The notes beneath the pieces were generated by a model. The model saw only the letters and a list, made by a program, of their open reading frames with translations, was not told the origin of the DNA and made no database searches. Positions 59,491 through 64,000 of a DNA stretch of 64,000 nucleotides are shown here, piece by piece. How positions within the stretch are numbered: position 1 is the stretch's first letter; the number at the start of each line of letters is the position of its first letter. Location of the stretch: assembly GCA_015680905.1 (NCBI GenBank), contig CM027381.1, positions 310,001 through 374,000 of the forward strand. Direction: 5' to 3'. The stretch is from Coptis chinensis. Its lineage: Eukaryota > Streptophyta > Magnoliopsida > Ranunculales > Ranunculaceae. The translations under genes were made by a program, and so were the position numbers.

Positions 59491-60046
59491 GCAAGGCTAA
59501 GACCAATCTTAACTAAACACGACAACACTCCAAATAATCCTGATATGCTAGTATGAAACTCTAACAGGAGATGCGAGGTGTTGAAGAAAGAAGTACCTGA
59601 ATGCCTCCTTGCTTCGCTTATGAATAGCGTCTTGTATACGCATGCTCAGTGTATATAACAAGTTAGAACACTGAAAACCTTGAAGAAATGGAAGTTTGAA
59701 ACAAACCTATGGAAATCGGGCAGTTTCAGAGGGGGTGGTCGCTTCGAAGAATAAGCCTAGGTAGGGCGGTGCTGGTCGTCGCCAGTCAAACTGGAGCTCC
59801 AGCGCTTCAAGACGGGCTCGAAGTTTTGCCTTGGCAAGGTGCGGGTCGCGCTTAGGTAAAACTGGAGTTCGGGCATTTGGGCGGGTGGCTCCAATTTAGC
59901 TTGCCTAGGCGTGGGTGCGCCTGTAATTCTGTGAGGAAAATTTCGTCTTTGAAACGGACAACCACAGTTAGAATCAAACAAGGGTGGGTGGGTTATGGGA
60001 CTTTGAAAGACTAACAATTCTAAAGAAAACAATACTAAAGGGAACT
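59491..60046 (-). other. Leader of Element 3
   Basis: Untranslated region between primer site and gag. At 59,715-59,930 it has GC-rich degenerate words (GGTGCGGGTCGCGCTTAGG, GGCGTGGGTGCGCC) of the type also found upstream of ORF B in the same element. Confidence 0.6.
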
Positions 60047-60064
60047 AAGATGGCAGCGGCGCCA
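60047..60064 (-). promoter_or_regulatory. Primer binding site of Element 3 (tRNA-Asp type)
   Basis: On the minus strand TGGCGCCGCTGCCATC starts two bases after the 5' LTR. It matches the plant tRNA-Asp 3' complement at 12 of the first 13 positions. tRNA-Asp priming is characteristic of Athila elements. Confidence 0.85.
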
Positions 60065-60066
60065 TT

Positions 60067-61542
60067 TGATAAACGTAAAAATTATAGTTCTACTCACAAA
60101 TATGCGATGAAACTAAATGAAAGTAACACTAAATGTGAACTTGTACTTTATTTATCAAAGATTATTCTACTCTCGGATCTATCGAAATAGAGTGGAGTAA
60201 AAGATTCGTTCCACTCGTAGTTCTTTAGCATTCAATGTTTTATAATATTATCGGTCCTAGCCAAAGTTAGTGAGAGTAATTGTGGGAATTTTATACTACA
60301 ATGCAAATTTAACTAACAAGATATGAATAACTCAACTACGAAATGCTAAGGGTTGAATCTAGATAAAGAAGTAGGGGAATTTGATTCCACCTTGAATCCA
60401 ACTTAATAAACTAGTATAGATTGTTGTAATCCAATTCTTACGTTCTTACTATAAGAATTGGTCGTTCTAATCCCTAATCAATCATGGCAATCTCTACCAA
60501 ATAATGACTAGCATGTGAGGAAGTCCAACCCATTCTCATGGAGAATCAACTACCTTCTAGAGTGGAATAGACTCTTACAAGTAGTTCTACACTACACAAT
60601 CAAGTTTTCATCAAGGCTTCATCAAACCCCTCTAATGGAGGTTTAGCCTTGATTCGTCAAACTATTATTTCTCATGGAATTCAAACACGACATCATATAA
60701 AGATTCTAATTTTACTAAATTAAACTAATCAATAATTCAAAACTAAATTAACACTAAGAAATGATTAACAACTAAGATATGAATTTAAATATAAGTAATT
60801 TAATAAATCAAAACCGAAATTATGAAGAACTAACTATTTTTATTAATATAATAAAGGAATAACAATGCTTCAATAATCTAAATTAAAACAAGGTATGAAA
60901 ACTAATTAATGGAAGAAAACTGGATCTAGAACTATGCTCTAATGGCTACTTGCTACCTAACCTAATTCATCTTTTAGAGTTTAGTCTTGTGTGTAGAAAT
61001 GAAGGAGAACAGATCCACATTTTTGTGCATGGGCTGAGGAGCCATGTTTTGGGCCGAAAAATCGAGCCCAAAGCCTAATTTCTTCAGCCCACAAAGCCCT
61101 TTTTAGCTAGCTTTGACTTCAACAGACTTTTTGTCCACTTCTGCTTCTCTGATTGGGTCAAGGCTTGGACCATTGGAAAGCTCTTTTTGAGTCTGTCGTT
61201 TTGACATAAGTTAGGCCCAATTTTGTAAAAGATATGGTCTTCGGATTTTTTGCTGACTTTTGTGTGATGTTTCTGCCCGCATGGACTTTGACTTTTCAGC
61301 TTTTGACCGGGCTTTACAAAGGCTTTTTCTCCTTGAATCTTGGCCTTTAATCACAGAACTTCTTAACAACCTACCCTTGCTCCTTTATCTCGCCAAAGTG
61401 GCACATTTCTGCACATAATTGACTTTAATGCCTGAAATAGATAAAACCACGTAATCAGCATTAACTCTTATTTATTACTCGCATAATTGGTCTAAAAGTA
61501 TTATTGTTAAGGGGTTAAAATTATAATTTTGGGCTCTTATCA
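60067..61542 (-). repeat. 5' LTR of Element 3
   Basis: Partner of 46,598-48,090, and in minus sense would promote Element 3 transcription. Same landmarks as the other LTRs: TTCGTTCCACTCGTAGTTCT, CTAGCATGTGAGGAAG and the terminal GGGCTCTTATCA. Confidence 0.93.
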
Positions 61543-61547
61543 GGTCT

Positions 61548-62655
61548 CAACCAAGTTAACTTCACCATCATTTTCATTCTCTGGAATTTGTTTCCTCAAC
61601 TTAAACACGTTAACCTCAACCGAAAGATTTTCGAAGGACATGGTCATAGAACCATCCCTACAGTTTATAAGAGCATTAGTAGTTGCTAGTAAGGGATGCC
61701 CTAATATTATAGGAATGGAGTCACAGGCAACTTCTGTATCCAAAATGACAAAATCGACAGGATAGAAAAAGTATTAGACTTTTACAAGGACGTTTTCCAC
61801 AATGCCTTTTGGATACTTAATGGTATGATCCGCTAACTATAGAGTCATCGTGGTAGGTTTAAGCTCATGAAGACCTAGTTGTTTGAATAAGTAATAAGGA
61901 AGTAAGTTCACACTAGCTCCTAGGTCTAGTAGTGCAGTGGTCGTATATTTGTCACCTAATGTGCATGGAACTGTTGGTCTACCTGGGTCTTTGTATTTGA
62001 CTATACCATTGTATTCGGTGATTGATGGAAACTGTTCGGTAAGGAATGCTTGTTGAGGAATATTTGTTCTCCTTTTTGTGGTGCACATATCTTTTAGAAA
62101 TTTTGCATGTTTTGGCAATTTTTTTAGGGCATCGAGAAAAGGTAAATTGATTGTCAAATTCTTAAAAGTTTCTCGAATTTCATCAAAATTTTCGTCAGGT
62201 TTATTCTTTGCCAAACGAGTAAGAAATGGTGCCTTAGGACGGAATTTGGCATAAGGATCCGCTCGTTCATTTCCCGATTTTTTAGTTGGTGACTTTGATA
62301 AACTAGGTGTTTCCATTGTTGATTCATTATCGGGAGCAGATTCATTGGAATCTTCGTTTACTTTTGTTTGATCATCCGGCATACGGATTTGATTGTCAAC
62401 GATCTTGCCCGAACGAAGAGTAGTTATTGCATTCACCTCACCTTGGTTTGGAGCATTTGTACTAGGTGCATTTGTGACTTCATAGGCAGTGTTCGCTGGC
62501 TTAGGGTTTGGAACTACTTGGCCGGGAAACATGCCTTTCTGACTCTTTTCTTGCGCTAATTGTTGAAGTGATTGTTGGATAGACGTTAGAATTTGGGATT
62601 GTTGGTTCATGTAAGCCAACAAAGTCTCACTTGTCCTATCAGTAACGAGAGGCAT
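61548..62655 (-). pseudogene. gag: gag linker and protease of Element 4
   Basis: 62,655-61,837 (272 open codons): ILTSIQQSLQQLAQEKSQKG, an Asn/Ser/Glu-rich spacer, NLTINLPFLDALKKLPKHAK, then the aspartic protease with ALLDLGASVNLLP. The DLGA in place of DTGA is common in Athila proteases. A stop near 61,836-61,840 and a TAA in the ADF/Y region near 61,770 follow. 61,743-61,548 resumes with ACDSIPIILGHPLLATTNAL. The frame is cut by Element 3 and resumes at 46,592. Confidence 0.85.
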
Positions 62656-63944
62656 AGGTTGTGCAACAGGGACAAGTTCACGATTATTGCTGATAAGTTG
62701 TTGATTATAGCCAGAATTTGGATTGGCTGGAAAAAGGCTGCGATTGTTTTGATAGCTATCATTGGAATTACTTTGAAACTGATTTTGACTTTGTTGTTAT
62801 TGCTGATTATTTCCTTGGCAGTATGGAATAAAGTTGTTGGGTTGTCGAACAGGTGGATTTGCGAAACCTGGAAGAGCCATATGTTGGTTATTCGGGCGCC
62901 AAGCGAAATTCTGATGTTGTCTCCAAGGTGCATTAAGAATGTTGAATGCACATGCCTCTTTCGATGGTTGAGTAGGAGGGGTATATAACAAGGGACAATA
63001 CGCATCACGATGGTCAGGACTAAGACAAAGAACACATAGGGAGGTGTTAACGTTCATGACCTGTTGTGGTAGTTAATCGTTTACTTGAACTGCAAGAGCA
63101 TCTACTTTTTTGTGAGGGATTCTATCAGATTTTTTAATTCGGGATTGGTTTTTACCTCAAAAATAGATGTAGCTATTGTAACAGTATCCTTAAATGACCT
63201 AGAAGAATCAGTGTTACCCCAATGTGTACCTCTTTTCGCTTATTTTTCAAGAAAAGTATATGCTTCAGTAGCTCCTTTGTCCATGAAGCAACCGCCGTTC
63301 ATTATATCAAGAGTTTCTTTTTGATGATCGGATAGTCCATTAAAGAATGAACGAACAAGGACAGTGGTGTCGAGCTGATGATGAGGACATTCTAAAAGAA
63401 GATCCGTAAATAGACTCCAAGCTTCTGTAAAAGATTCATGAGGATTTTGGTGAAAGAATTGGATCTTCTGAAGTATTTCAGTAGTTTTCTTCTGAATGTA
63501 AAATTGCAGCATGAAAGCTTGGACAAGTTTATTCCATGTTTCTATGGATTGTGGTTGTTGTCCTGCTAGCCAAACTGACGCTTTATCTACTAAAGTGAAA
63601 GGAAATAATCGAAGCAAGAGTTGTTCCTTAGAGGCGGCTGGATGGTGAAATGTTGTGGCCACTTGCTGAAGCTTACGGAGGTGATTGTATGGTTTTTTAT
63701 GATCCAAACCATGATAAACAGGTAACAAACTAAAAATGTTGGGCGGAATTCGAAAATCACCGACAATATCCTTAAGTTTGATCCAGGAAGAAGGTCCTTC
63801 CTGTAATGTTGTATAGAAATCCGAAAGGGGCTTCTCAGCTGGAAGATTTTCTTCAGCCATAATGAATGAATGTAATGGCGGCAAGGGATCTTGATGATTA
63901 TTATTAATGGAAGAAGAACTAAGCTGCGGTGAGAACTTACGCAA
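62656..63944 (-). pseudogene. gag: gag of Element 4 with CCHC zinc knuckle
   Basis: 63,944-63,240 (234 open codons) carries the Athila gag core: NLPAEKPLSDFYTTLQEGPS, DIVGDFRIPPNIFSLLPVYH, LLRLFPFTLVDKASVWLAGQ, NPHESFTEAWSLFTDLLLEC and the DIMNGGCFMDKGATEAY segment. A TAA follows LEK at 63,239. A one-base deletion near 63,102 and a TAA at about 62,794 break the rest. 63,057-62,797 shows a canonical CX2CX4HX4C knuckle (CVLCLSPDHRDAYC) and a Pro/Asn/Gln-rich tail. Only a few lesions separate it from an intact gene. Confidence 0.87.
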
Positions 63945-64000
63945 TTGCTTATCGTATTTTCTCCTACGATAAGTATGTTCAAATTCTTGATTATTACCAG

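Larger units (their letters stand above)
46593..61547 (-). mobile_element. Element 3: complete 14.9-kb Athila-type retrotransposon inserted in Element 4
   Basis: LTRs at 46,598-48,090 (1,493 bp) and 60,067-61,542 (1,476 bp), both TGATAAAC...CTCTTATCA. Flanks GGTGT (46,593-46,597) and GGTCT (61,543-61,547) are a TSD with one mismatch. With one flank copy removed, the Element 4 reading frame runs on across the site, proving the nesting. Internally: tRNA-Asp-type primer site, leader, gag, protease, reverse transcriptase, RNase H, integrase, ORF A, ORF B, 3' spacer, polypurine tract. Multiple stops and frameshifts, so no longer autonomous. Confidence 0.93.
61543..64000 (-). mobile_element. Element 4, right (5') piece
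   Basis: Gag, protease and the start of the protease-RT linker of the element interrupted by Element 3. It runs off the window before its leader and 5' LTR. Confidence 0.88.

Overview
This is a plant nuclear DNA window, most likely from a eudicot. It is AT-rich and almost entirely made of transposable elements, with no intact host gene that I can recognise. The evidence is a Mutator-like DNA transposon with MuDR-type transposase motifs and a Ulp1-type protease gene, a Ty1/copia retrotransposon, and a stack of long Ty3/gypsy retrotransposons of the Athila clade. The Athila call rests on Athila-type gag and reverse transcriptase, tRNA-Asp-like primer sites, LTRs of about 1.4-1.5 kb, and long coding regions between pol and the 3' LTR.

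Layout. 1-about 5,560: a decayed Mutator-like element with two convergent genes, a Ulp1/C48 protease-like gene (+) and a MuDR-type transposase (-). Both are interrupted by stops or frameshifts, and the whole element is studded with a short TATGTAAAT/ATTTACATA motif. 5,561-11,039: non-repetitive AT-rich DNA holding a string of splice-site-bounded candidate exons on the minus strand, a microsatellite and a 40-bp direct repeat. 11,040-11,542: a solo copia LTR with a perfect 5-bp target duplication (TSD). 12,115-15,029: the 3' LTR and most of the pol of a minus-strand copia element, cut off by a plus-strand Athila-like LTR (15,030-16,404) with primer site, leader and a zinc-knuckle-like gag fragment. 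18,758-20,304: a solo Athila-type LTR with a perfect TSD. 20,310-22,413 and 34,870-35,237: remains of an older element ('D'), split by Element 1.

Element 1 (22,419-34,864, minus strand) has two LTRs and a perfect CAAGA TSD, but lacks reverse transcriptase, RNase H and integrase. Element 2 (about 35,238-42,402, minus) is an LTR-less fragment with the same pol-less layout. Element 4 (42,403-46,597 and 61,543-64,000, minus) is a gag-pol element split by Element 3. Element 3 (46,598-61,542, minus, 14.9 kb) carries gag, protease, reverse transcriptase, RNase H, integrase, two further coding regions (ORF A and ORF B) and both LTRs, all with some lesions.

How they work together. A full-length Athila element such as Element 3 could once have supplied reverse transcriptase and integrase in trans to pol-less relatives such as Elements 1 and 2, which keep LTRs, primer site, gag/protease and ORFs A and B. 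The most unusual architectural signal is that polypurine-tract-like sequences recur about every 1.6-2 kb along the 3' half of each element, flanking ORF A and ORF B as well as the LTR. A GC-rich degenerate word is also shared between the Athila non-coding parts and the unrelated copia LTR.
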